64,000 bases of DNA from contig NC_133399.1 in the NCBI RefSeq assembly GCF_047511655.1, positions 871,333 to 935,332 on the forward strand, read 5' to 3'. A program made the position numbers and the translations under genes. The DNA comes from Castor canadensis (lineage: Eukaryota > Chordata > Mammalia > Rodentia > Castoridae). How positions within the stretch are numbered: the stretch's first letter is position 1; every line of letters starts with the position of its first letter. Positions 28,991 through 40,100 of this stretch are shown here, in pieces. Below the pieces are notes generated by a model that saw only the letters and a list, made by a program, of their open reading frames with translations, had not been told where the DNA came from and searched no databases.

Positions 28991-29939
28991 GGAGCCCAGC
29001 GAACCTCTTCTGGCTGCTCTGTGGCTGTGGCTGTGTGTCTGACACGTGGGTCAAATCTGTGTCTGCTGATACGTGCATGCATATGGACGCCAGCCACTTG
29101 GCCTGTCTGTGTGGCGGGCGTGGAAGCCTGGGTGTCTGCCATGTGGCCTGTGGCTCATCTCGAACAAACAAAGGCTCTGCAGAAAGACAACCCAGCTCGC
29201 GCTTGGGTGCGTTCCACATTCACGGCGGCGTCTGCGGGGCCCTTCAGCTCCTGGGAGCTGCTGATTTGCACAGAATCTTCTCCTGGGCATTTTGCAGAAT
29301 GTCTGAGCAACCGCCGTTGTACCCACACCGCTGCGGAAGTGGATCCGTGGGGTCTGATCCTAAGTGGAGGTGGCCCTTGTCCCTCCTCTGGGGTCTCCAG
29401 CCCCAAGTCCACCTCCTTCTGTCAGCACCGCCCTCGGAGAGGGCTCCCAGCCGGGTCTGGACGCCCCCAACCCCCTAGAGGCTGCAGCAGGGTGGGTTCT
29501 GTCATTTGGGTTACATGGGGGGCTGGAGTTTGCGGGTCCTGGGGGCTGGGCCTGGTGCAATGGATCAGGGAGTGTAGGGGTGGGTGTGAAGGGTTGGGGT
29601 CGGGGATTTGGGGGGCTGAGGTGGGATCTGAGATAACCTGGGATCTGGGCGTAAGGAAGAAGGGTGAGCGGATGGTGAAGGAAGGTCCCTCCCTCATCTG
29701 AGGCCAGGTGATGGGGTGGAGGTTGTGGGCAGGTCGGGGCAGAGTTGGGGTTCTGTAGGGGTTGGAAGTGTGAGGCCTGGGTGGAGAATGAGTGCCAGGG
29801 AACCCCAGGGAGGCCTGGGGGCGGGGTTTGGGCCCCCCGAAGGGTGAAGTTTGGGGACCATCGCCAGCCCGATGTTCCTTCCTGCTGCACCCCCAGGGCT
29901 GTCCTCAACCTCTGTCCTCCATGTCTCACCTGGTCAGCC

Positions 29940-30990
29940 CACACCAGCCATGCCCACACCTCGCACTGCCCCGCCCACTCCTCAAGCCACGCCCCTCCCG
30001 TATCCGGACTCACTTATCACCAGGCCACGCCCTTCCCTGGCCTGGACCTGCCCCACACCGGCACCCAGCTTTGCCTTTGGCCCACAGAGCTGGCCCCTCC
30101 CTTCATCATGGTAGGCTGACAGCCCCGCCACTCACTAGGCCCCGCCCCTTGTGGACCCTTCAGGTCCAGCTCTGCCTTTCATTCCTATGGCCCCGCCCTT
30201 AACCGGAACACTTCATTCTGGCCCCGCCCAGTCTCCGATCACGCCCACATACACAAGGCACGCCCCTTCTTGTGTCAAGCCACGCCCCTCGCTCCCTGGT
30301 CCCGCCCCAATGTTTCTCCACGGTCACGCCTCTCTGCCCAGAAGGTCCCGCCCTTCACCGCTGGCCACGCCCCCTCACGGAACAGGCTCAAGCCCCGCCC
30401 CTCAGGGACCCCGCCCCCTTTCTGCTTGGACGCACCCCATTCAGGTCCAGCTCCGCCCTTCATAACTAGGGCCCCGCCCCAATCCTTGACACTTTGTCTT
30501 GATCCCGCCCACTTATCAGACCACGCCCTCACAGCAAAACACGCCCCCTTCTCGAGCCAGATCCCGCCCCTCGCTCTCTGGCCCCTCCCCAATCTCTCAC
30601 CAAGGCCCCGCCTCTGCACTCAGAAAGTCCCGCCCTTCAATGCCGGCCCCGCCCCCTCTGCTGACTAGGCCCTGGCCCCGCCCCTCAGATGACTCCGCCC
30701 CCTCTCCGCTTGGACCCACCCCCACATTCAAGTCCAGCTCAGTTCTTCATCCCTAAGGCTCCATCCGAAACCCTAAAACTTGGTCCTGGCCCCGCCCAGT
30801 TCCCCCTACCACGCCCTCACAACTAAGACACGCCCTCTTCTCGAGCCAGGTCCCGCCCCTCGCTCTCTGGCCCCGCCCCAATCCCTCTCCGAGGCCCAGC
30901 GTCTCCACTTAGAAAGTCCCTCCCTTCACCAAGGCCCCGCCCCCTTTGCCGACCAGGCTCAAAACCCCGCCCCTTCCAACCCCCGCCCCT
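29940..30990 (+). repeat. ~285-bp tandem array packed with GC/CACCC boxes
   Basis: Aligned landmarks recur at fixed spacing: cacgcccc starts at 30259, 30540 and 30829 (281 and 289 bases), and rgtccagctc at 30163, 30444 and 30731 (281 and 287 bases). About 3.6 diverged copies are present. Each carries many ccccgccc or ccacgccc motifs, the binding sequence of SP/KLF factors. The array ends about 110 bases before the KLHL26 start codon. Confidence 0.85.
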
Positions 30991-31065
30991 CCGCTGCTGG
31001 CCCCGCCCCGCGCCCCGCGGCTCAGGCTCCCGGGTCGACGCGCGCCGCCCCCGTCACTCGAACGC

Positions 31066-31096
<31 letters not shown>

Positions 31097-31100
31097 GAAG
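30991..31100 (+). promoter_or_regulatory. KLHL26: KLHL26 CpG-island promoter and 5'UTR with (CGG)10
   Basis: CpG-dense DNA with GC boxes leads to a run of ten CGG units at 31067-31096, ending four bases before the ATG. The context gggaagATGGCGG also forms a YY1-type motif over the start codon. Confidence 0.75.
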
Positions 31101-34100
31101 ATGGCGGAGTCCGGCGGCAGCGGTGGCGGTTCTGGTGGCGGCGGCGGCTTCGGCGCGGGCCCGGGCCCAGAGCGCCCGAACAGGTGAGTCCCTGCCTGCG
31201 GGGTGGGCCGCACCTGTCCCGGGGCCTTTCGCAGCGACTGCGGCCTTTCGGGTTCGTCGGGTCCTGCACCCCAGGATCTCGGAGGGGCTCCCCGGGACCT
31301 GCAGGTGTCTGAAGGGAGACCGAGGCGCCCCGACCATGATGGTGACATGGGGGTGCCGAGGGACCTGGGGGTGGGCAGCGAGGGTCGCAGCGGGGGCTTG
31401 AGGGCGTCCAAGCAGGCTTGGGGGGGGCCCTAGAGAGAAGGCTGAGACCCAGGCTTGCTGAAGGACCCCCGGGTGGTTAAGGGTGGTCTTGGGGTGCAGA
31501 GGGTCCTGGGAAAGGTGAGCCCCAGGACCTGACAGGAGCCTCGGGGGTCTTGGGGAACCTGAAAGGGGAGACAGAAGGGGCCTGAGAGTCCCAATGGGCA
31601 GGGAGCAATCTGGGGGGACATAGGGGCTCAGGGATCCTGAGGGGCTGGGGTGGGGGTCTTAGGGAGCCTGAGGGTCATAGGAAACAGAGTGTGTCAATTC
31701 TTGGGGTTCCCTCTCCCCTCAGGGTAAAGGACTTGATGGCAGGTCTTGCACCCAGACAAGGGGGCAGATCCCCCGCCCCGTCCCTCACCTCGGTCCTGAG
31801 ATGGGTTGCTTGAACCCCGAATTTGCACAAAGATTGTAGGTGCATTGATCTGGCTTCTCTGAAGGGTGGGAGTGCCACCTCCTGTGTTTCCCTATTGGGC
31901 AAAACCAGGGTGACCCAGACCCTCTACCCCAGCCCCAGGACAGCTGGCCATCCTTGGTGGCCAATGACGGAATTTAGGTTCTTCCCAGGTGAGTTTAAGA
32001 GTGCCAGGAATTTCAGCACTGCAATCAGATAACTGATGGAGTGGGTCTGGGGTCGTGTGCCCTGGAGGTCCTCGTTGAGGGCTCTAGGCAGCTGATGGCC
32101 TGGGGGACGGGAGTTGCAACTGGGAGGCCCGCAGGAACCGGGCTGGCCAAGAATGTCCACAGCTGAGTGGCACCATGACACTTAGATGCATGGGAGCCAG
32201 GGACATCTGTGCCAGAGTAGTGATCGGCCCTCTGGGGTGCAGTGGGATGGGGCGAAGCTGGTGGCCTGTAGAAGGGAGTGAGCAGATGTCACAGGCTCTG
32301 GGGAGACATGCAGGGCGTAGAATGGCAGGACTTGGTGACCAGGCAAGTAAGGGACAGACAAGGGACAGCCAGCCCCAGGGCCCTGCCTTGGGCCCTGGGG
32401 TGCCACGGGGGACCGTGGGACAAGGGCTGTTGTTTTTGTGTGGTGACAGATTGACCCAGGGTCTTGCGGTGCTAAGCATACAAGCACTCTATACCAAGAC
32501 CATCCCAGCCCTGGCTGCTTTTAAAAACAAACAAAATGATCTTATTGAGCTGTAATTAATTATACACCTTATAGGTCTATTTATTCATTTGTTTGTGGTG
32601 ACAGGGTCTTGCTGTAATAACCCAACCTAGCTTTGAACTTTGTTTTGTGTTTTCCCCTCAATTTGACTGCGTCAGGGTTTGAACTCAGGGCCTTGCTAGG
32701 AGGTGGTTTACCACTTGAGCCCTACCTCCCCCTTAAAGCGCTTTCTCCTTTAGTTATTTTTAGGGTAGAGTCTTGTGTTTCTCGCCAGGCTGGCCTGGAC
32801 CATGGTCCTCTTATTTCTGCTTCTTGAGTAGTTGGGATTATAGACATGCAGCCCTGCACTTGGCTCTGTCATCGAGTTTTAATACATCTACCGAGTTGTG
32901 TATTCATTACCACGATCTGGTTATTTCTTTGTTTATTCATTCCTTCACTATTTACGGCTGGGTACGGGGCCCAGGACCTCACCTGTGCTAGACAAGCGCT
33001 CTACCAGTGAGCTACACCCCAGCCACTGTAGGTTCTTAGAGGGCTTCTGTGCCCCTAGAAAGTCCCCAGGACCGCATGGCTCCCGCCTTCAGCCAGGGGC
33101 ATTGTCATCTTTCTTCGCCCTTGGTGGCTTTGCGTTATCTGGGGATGTCGAATATCTTATGAATGGTATCAGAGAACGTGCAGTGCTGGGGGTGGAGTGC
33201 CGGCTTTCGCACAGGCTGTCAGGTGCTTTTCCACTGAGCTGCCCCAGCCTGGGACTGTGCACGTGAGGGCCTCATCCATGCTGCAGCCCTTCCCGTGTTG
33301 CTGTCGCAGTGCTGGGGATGGACACTGCTCATTTAGGGCTGGTGCAGGGCTGGGTTGTTTCCATTTTCACAATTGCAAATAAAGCTCCTGAAAACATCAG
33401 GATATGTCTTTTTGTTTTGGTTTGGTTTTGGCAGCAATGGGGTTTGAATTCAGGGCTTCCAGGTTGCAAGGCAGGCGCTCTACCACTTGAGCCACACCTC
33501 CAGTTCATTTTGCTCTGGTTATTTTGGAGATGGGGTCTCTTGAACTTTTTGCCTGGGCTGGCCTTGAACTGCAATCCTCCCAATCTCAGCCTCCCAAGTA
33601 GTTGAGATTACAGGTGTGAGCCACCAGTCCCTGGTGCCTTTCGTTTTTCTTTATTTTTCCTTTTGTGGTGCTGGTGTTGGAACCCACGGCCCCATGCGTG
33701 CTACCAAGTGCTCCGCCACTGAGCACACCCCAGCCCTTTCGCTTGTATTTTGTTTTCAAGATGGAGTATCTCTCATTTTGTCCAGTCTGGTCTTGAACTC
33801 CTGGACTCAAGCAGTCCTATTCCTCAGCCTCTGGAATCACCAGGACCAGAGGTTCCACACCCAGTCTGGGTCATGCTTTTGGTGTCATATTTAAACTCTA
33901 CCAAAAGGGAGGCTCTTTGGGGGTGGGGGCCCTGTGCAGGAAGAAGGGCAGACCCCTCGGGTGCTATACGGAGGGAGCCAGGGTTTTGGGACAGGAGGAG
34001 CAGGCTTTGGGGACATTACCACACCATCTTCATGCAGAGGTCCCCATGAGGGGTAGCGCTCTTTGTAGCACTATGGCTCCCTCCTGCATTTTTTTGGCCT

Positions 34101-37100
34101 TGCACAGCAGTGACTGGTGCATGGACCCCTCCATCCTCTCACCTCTACCTTCCCCACTCCAGGGTCCTGGACCCTCAGAGCCTCCTGCCTGACCACCTGA
34201 GCTCAAGCAGCCCCCACAGCACTCTTTTCCTGCTCACCTTCCTGAAGTTATTTCTTCATTTATCTGTGGGAGTGGGTTTTGAACTCGGAGTTGCACACTT
34301 GCAAAGCAGGTGCCCTACTGGTTAAGCCACACCCCGGGTACATTTTGCTGTGCTTATTTTGGAGATGGGGGTCTTTGATCCTCCCAATCTTAGTCTCCCA
34401 AATAGCTAGGATTGCAGGTGTGAACCACTGGCGCCCAGCTTGAAGTAAAATTTATATGAGATAAAACCCACTCGTTCCACGTGGACGGTTCAGTGGCATT
34501 TGGTGGGTTTACTGACTTGCCTACTGTCATCTGACTAGTTCTAAGATGCTCTCATCACTCTGAAAGGAGTCCCTAGCTGGGCATGGTGGCACACTGCTAT
34601 AATCCCAGCTACTGGGGAGGTAGAGGCGGGAGGATCTCGAGTTCCAGGTCAGCCTGGGCTACATAGTGACACCCTGTGTCAAAACATTACATTAAGTAAT
34701 TAAATTAAAGAAGGCCCTATGTATGTGAGCAGGCCCTGCCCATTCCCCAGCCCCTGGTAGCCATTGGCCCAGTCCCTGGGTCTGTGAACTTCCCTGTCCT
34801 GGGTGTCTCCTGGCACTGGGGTCACCCAAACGTGCGTTCAGCATTCTGGTGCCTTTCACTCGGTGCCTCCGCCTTCTTACAGGGATGGGCACCCATCGTC
34901 TTGTGGGGCCGTATGATCCTGCACTGTGAGCACAGAGCGCGTGCCGTGCACCCTTCCTCTCCGGGAATCTTAGCGGCTGTGGGGAAGGACTGCCCAGGCT
35001 GGAGTGCACTCAGTGGCAGGCCCGCTCGACAGCCAGCACCAGGGAAAGAGAGGGAAAGCGGGTCCCCGAGCCTGGCGTCTTATAAAGAGAGGTGACTCGT
35101 GCACAGCTGTGGAAGCCGGGCACAGGCGCTGGCCTCTGCGTGCTCCAGCGAGGACCCCGTGTGGCTTCCACTCGGGGACAGGCCTGGGAGGGAGGAGCCG
35201 GGTCCGTGCCGTGTAACCTCTCTCTCCAGAGAACAAGAACAACGTTAGCGTCTCTCAGACACCCTGCCCCGACTCTGCCACAGGGGCCCTAGCGTGGACG
35301 TGGAGCCTGGCTCCTCCGCTCGGCCATTGTGACTCAGGCGGGGAACACACCTGTGCTCCCTGCTGGTGAGCGTGGTGGACTTGGGTCACTAGGGTGTGCG
35401 GTGTCTGTGTTGCCCTCGCCACCTTGCAGTGTTTGGTGAGTCCGTTTGTGGACGGCCCTTCCAGGTCACGTCCCTGGGGTGATGTCTGTGCCTGGAGCAT
35501 GGGTGACATCTGGTCCTCTGAGGTGTGTGGAATCGCAGGTGGGAAGTCTCCTTTCTGGGGAGACCTGAGGCTGCCAAGGACAGGGGAGCCAGCCCTGTCT
35601 GCAGCGCCTGCCTCTTCCCACCAGAGCCTGTCGTTTGGCCAGGGTGGGGGCGGTCCCTGTCTGCGCTGGCCCTGCCCGGTACAGCTGAAGCAAGTGCGGG
35701 AGGTACAGCGCCCCTCGCCTTACGTAACTTGTTTGTTCCAACTTGTCTGTGATTACGAGCGAGTGAGGGGGAGAGCAAGCACAGTGTCCTTTTCCTCCCT
35801 AGTGGCCTCGGGGATGATGGGCCCTGTGGCCACCTGGGCTGGGCTGGCGAGGGGAGCAGTGCTGGCAGCGGCTCAGCTGCAGGAAACACGCTTGTTCTGT
35901 GCCTCGTCCGGCCTGCTCCTTGGGGCCTGGCTCCCTGGCTCCTACAGGGCTTAGGTTTGGCCACTGGCGTGCAGCAATGGAGGGGTCGTCCGGGGGCCAA
36001 ACCTCCCCAGCTAGAATTCCACGGCCATGCACTTCCAGAGCCTTCTAGCCCTGTGGGCTCTTGGCCACTGGGCTTCTGGCATCCCTCCTTGGCCTGGCCG
36101 TCTCCCCAAGGCGCCTGGACCCGGTACTGCTGACGCACACTGGTTGGGGCGGTCTGCCCGGCAGGTGTTTCCATGGGAGGGGGTCACACAGCAGCCTGGC
36201 TCTGCACCTGCCCTCAATAGGCTTTCCCGACTGGGACCTTGGTGGGCCCCACACAGCCCGAGGCCTCAGGACTGCAGCCTCATGGGCCGCCCAAGAAAGG
36301 CTTTATTCTCCTTCCTGAGGGAGGAAAGGCCGACTCTGGCTCCTTGGAGACCTGGACACAGCTGCCCTCCAGCATTGGGCTCCCTGTCCACAGCAGGCCT
36401 CCTCATCTGGGTGGTGGGCCCAGGCCCCCAGGTGGTGACGTTGCTCCACGGTGGTGATGCTGCCCCTATAAGGAGGTCATGGGGTGCCAGTGCCGGCCCG
36501 CTGCCAGTGCGTCACACAGCCTGAGCAGTGGGGGGATGGCGGCATCTGGACTTAGTGGCCGTGAGGGCTGGGGCAGTGCGACAGTGGAGCACGTGGAGGC
36601 TCAGTGGCCTTAACAGCAGGGACAGAGCAGTTCTGGCTGTGAGGCTGCTGTCAGGCGTCCCTGGTTCCGGGAGAGCCAGAAGCAGCACTGGGCTGAAGCG
36701 AGGCGAAGCCTCCATGTCACGGTCACTAGTCTGCTGTACAGAGGGGTCAGCGGAGCTGAGGATGTAGCCTGCTCTGCACCCGTGGGGTGTGGGGGGCCAC
36801 TCATTGCTCTGACCCTAGCACAGGAAGGCTTTTAATACCCCTAGCCATGCCAGCCATGGTGAGCCCAGGCCATGCCGCCACCCATGGTGACTGTGCCCAG
36901 GTCACCCCCACTTCATACCGGGGTCTCCTCCCTTGCCCTTGCCTCTCACAGGCTGGGCAAGGGCTGCCACTGAGCTGCACCCCAGCCTTCTTCCTTGGTT
37001 TTAAGGAATACTTTATTTATTTATGTATCTGAGTCTGGCCTGGAACTCACAGTTGTCCTGCTGGCTTAAGGACACGTCAGACTTGGCAGCAGGCTGGGGG

Positions 37101-40100
37101 GCAGAGGGCTCAGATGCAAACAGTTCAGCTCTGCAGCCAGGGGCCTGGAGGGACGGGTGGGTGATGCTGGATGCGCCTGGGGCTGGGCTTCAAAGGACAC
37201 TTCTCCGCCTCCTGGCAGTGTCATTGTCCCTGTGCTTGTTACGGGCATGTCACCCATCACGTGGCCGTCATGTGGCCTCTGGTGCTTACAGCCCTGCCTC
37301 TGTTTCAGAAAAGCCCTTTGGGCTGCTCCTTGCTCTGAGCTTGGACCAACGGGCCCCACAGTCCTGAGGACCGTGGGACTTAAAGCCTTCAGTCCCCGTG
37401 CTGAGACTGTCCCTCCTCCTGAGAGAGGGTCAGGGCCACCAGCAGACCTCTTCCTCTTCGTCCTGCCCTGAGCCTCTGTTCCCTGGCTTCAGCCTGCAGG
37501 ACCCTCCTTAAATATCACATTAAGGACGCTGGCTGACACCTGCCCGGGGCTCAGAGCAGAATGTGGCTTGAGCTTCCGCAGCCAGACCTGAGGGTGCACA
37601 GCCCCCGGCTGCAGTGGCCCGCACAGCCCAGTATTGCCTCCTCAGGGGCTGGCCAATGTCCTCCCACCTGTGTCTGTCCCATCCCGCCTGTCATCAGGCA
37701 CATTCTGTGTGCTGGAGGTCCTGCATCCCCAAGGACATATGCTCCTCGAGGCAAGATTGTCACCCCTGACACAGCACAGCAGTTGGCAGGGGTGGGTGCT
37801 CGGAGTGCAGACCCTGCTCCCCTCCTTCCCCCCTATTTAACGTGCAGGGTCAAGGGACACTGCAGACGCTGGCCTTGGCCGGGAAGGCAGCCCCGGAGAG
37901 GTGCAGCACTGCGTGTGCAGGGAGCCCGCGCCAGTCTGTCCAGCTGCCTGGAGGAAGTGGGGGCCGCTGGGTCCCCGCCCTGCTCTGGTAGCTGCTTGCA
38001 CCGCAGCTGTGCGAACGAGCTCTCTTAACACTTGTTAACCCCGGCCTCCGTCCCCTCCTCTCCCCTCCACCCTCCCGCGAGGACGCAGCCTCCACAGCAC
38101 TGGCCTGGCTTCCACTGCTGCCTGCAGAGCAGCGAGCTTGGTGCGTGGCCAGCCCGGCGTCAGACCCCTCACCGAGCAGCCCCCGCTCCTGACCGCCGCG
38201 CCCCGCACGCCCCCCATGGTGCACACTGCAGATGCTGCCATCCGGGAGGAAGTGACCGGCACCCCTGGGCGCGACAGACCCTTCCTGCGCGGGCAGGGGC
38301 TTCCGGAATTGAACACGCGCGGCCCCGGGGGCTGGACCCGTGCGCTCTTTAAAGGCCTGGAGGGGGTCACCCGAGGACCGAGGCGAGGATGATTTCTCAC
38401 ACCACAGCCGTGAAATCCCACAGGGGTCAGAGCCGGGAATCGGGCGGAACGGCCTGGGCTGGATATCCGGAGAGCTCTCTCCACGGGACGTGGGAATTTG
38501 AGGCCGTCTGTGAAGGCAGAAATCCATGACCGAGCCCAGAGCAGGCGGGCGGAGGGGGCTGTGAGGTGACAGGCCCCCGGGCTGTCCCTCTGTCCACATC
38601 AGCCCCAGCCACTCTCTTCCTCTGTGAAGGGCTCCTGGGCTGTAATTCATGATGTACTATGGCCTGCCAGTGGCCTGCCCAGTCCTAGCCCACCTTGTTG
38701 TCCCTCTGTCATGGTTCAGTCCACGTGACCTTCTATCTTGTGAGGTGGGGCAGTGGGAGTGCTTACACTCCCGAGTCACCTGTGCAGGTGACAGGTGGTG
38801 TCCTTGCTGGGCTGATGGCAGTGGCCACGCCCGCACGTGTTAGCATTTATACTCAACTCTCACACCTGCCCACTGCAGGCGGCTGCGGCTCTGACCTTTT
38901 GGGGGCAGTTGCGGTGGGCAGAGCAGAACACAGCAGCTGTCTCCTCTCAGACAAGTGGGGCTCAGGCTGGGGACAGCTGTTACCCACTCATCCTCGACTT
39001 TGCCCTAAGTGTGGTTGCCTTCCCTGGCCCCAAAGGCAGCTTGTGTGCAGGGTGGGAGTGGTGCAGCTGTGTGGTGTCATCCACAGCAGTGTTTGCAGAG
39101 CCATGTCTGCAAGCCTTCTGTCACCGAAGGCCCCTCAGGTGGAAGAGCCAGAAAACCAATAAAGCCTTAGCCAAAACCAAGGTCCAGGCAGGCAGCCATG
39201 CCTGCCACCCGGACTCCACAGGCACAGGCAGGATTGCCAGTTCAAGGGCAGCTTGGCCCACAGAGCAAGACCCTGTCACAAAGACCCTTCAAAGGTCATA
39301 GAAACAACCTAGGAGAGTTCCAGTTTTATGTGCATTGGGGTTCAGGACTGGAAGCATCCCTCAGAACCTGTGACTCCTGTTTACAACTGTCTTCTGGCCT
39401 CCATGCCACTGCCCACCTGATGGAAAGGTGGCCCTGTATTGCACCCCAAGGGGAGGCAAGTCTCCATTTGGTGGCTCCAACAAAAGTCCCAGAGAAGACT
39501 AATTGGAACAGGTGGGCCACACTCCCTCCTGGACCAACCATTGAGGTCAGGGCCTCCTTTTTCAGCCTAGGTATGGAGTTTACGTGATTCCCACCACTGT
39601 GGCTGAGGTGTTGGCATTGAGCAGGGCATTCACTCTCATCTGTCTACCTGCCTGTCCACTCATACTTCCATTCACCCCCACCCACCTGTCCACCCACACC
39701 CATGCACCCATCTACCCGCTTATCCATCCATCCACCCATCCACCCACCCATCCAACCATCCATCCATCCATCCATCCACCCATCCACTCATCCATCCATC
39801 CATCCATCCATCCATCATCCATCCATCCATCCACCCATCCACCCACCCATCCATCCACCCATCTACCCATCCATCCATCCATCCACCCACCCATCCATCC
39901 ATCCATCCATCCATCCACCCACCCATCCACCCATCCATCCATCCATCCATCCACCCATCCACCCATCCACCCATCCACCCATCCATCCACGCATCCACCC
40001 ATCCATCCACCCACCCATCCACCCATCCACCCATCTACCCATCCACCCATCCACCAATCCATCCACCCACCCATCTACCCATCCATCCATCCATCCATCC

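Larger units (their letters stand above)
25320..29940. other. TMEM59L-KLHL26 spacer, 5' part
   Basis: No gene is recognised. The stretch carries SINEs (25957-26163, 26315-26415, 26958-27020, 27960-28053), L1 3' end pieces (27780-27930 and 28100-28540), an L2 3' fragment (28915-28990) and the heat-shock-element array at 27464-27525. Confidence 0.6.

Noticed and set aside
29940-30990. Array of regular repeats considered as a CRISPR-like structure
   Set aside because: The unit is ~285 bases, has no short conserved repeat/spacer plan and lies in a mammalian promoter; it is a tandem duplication.
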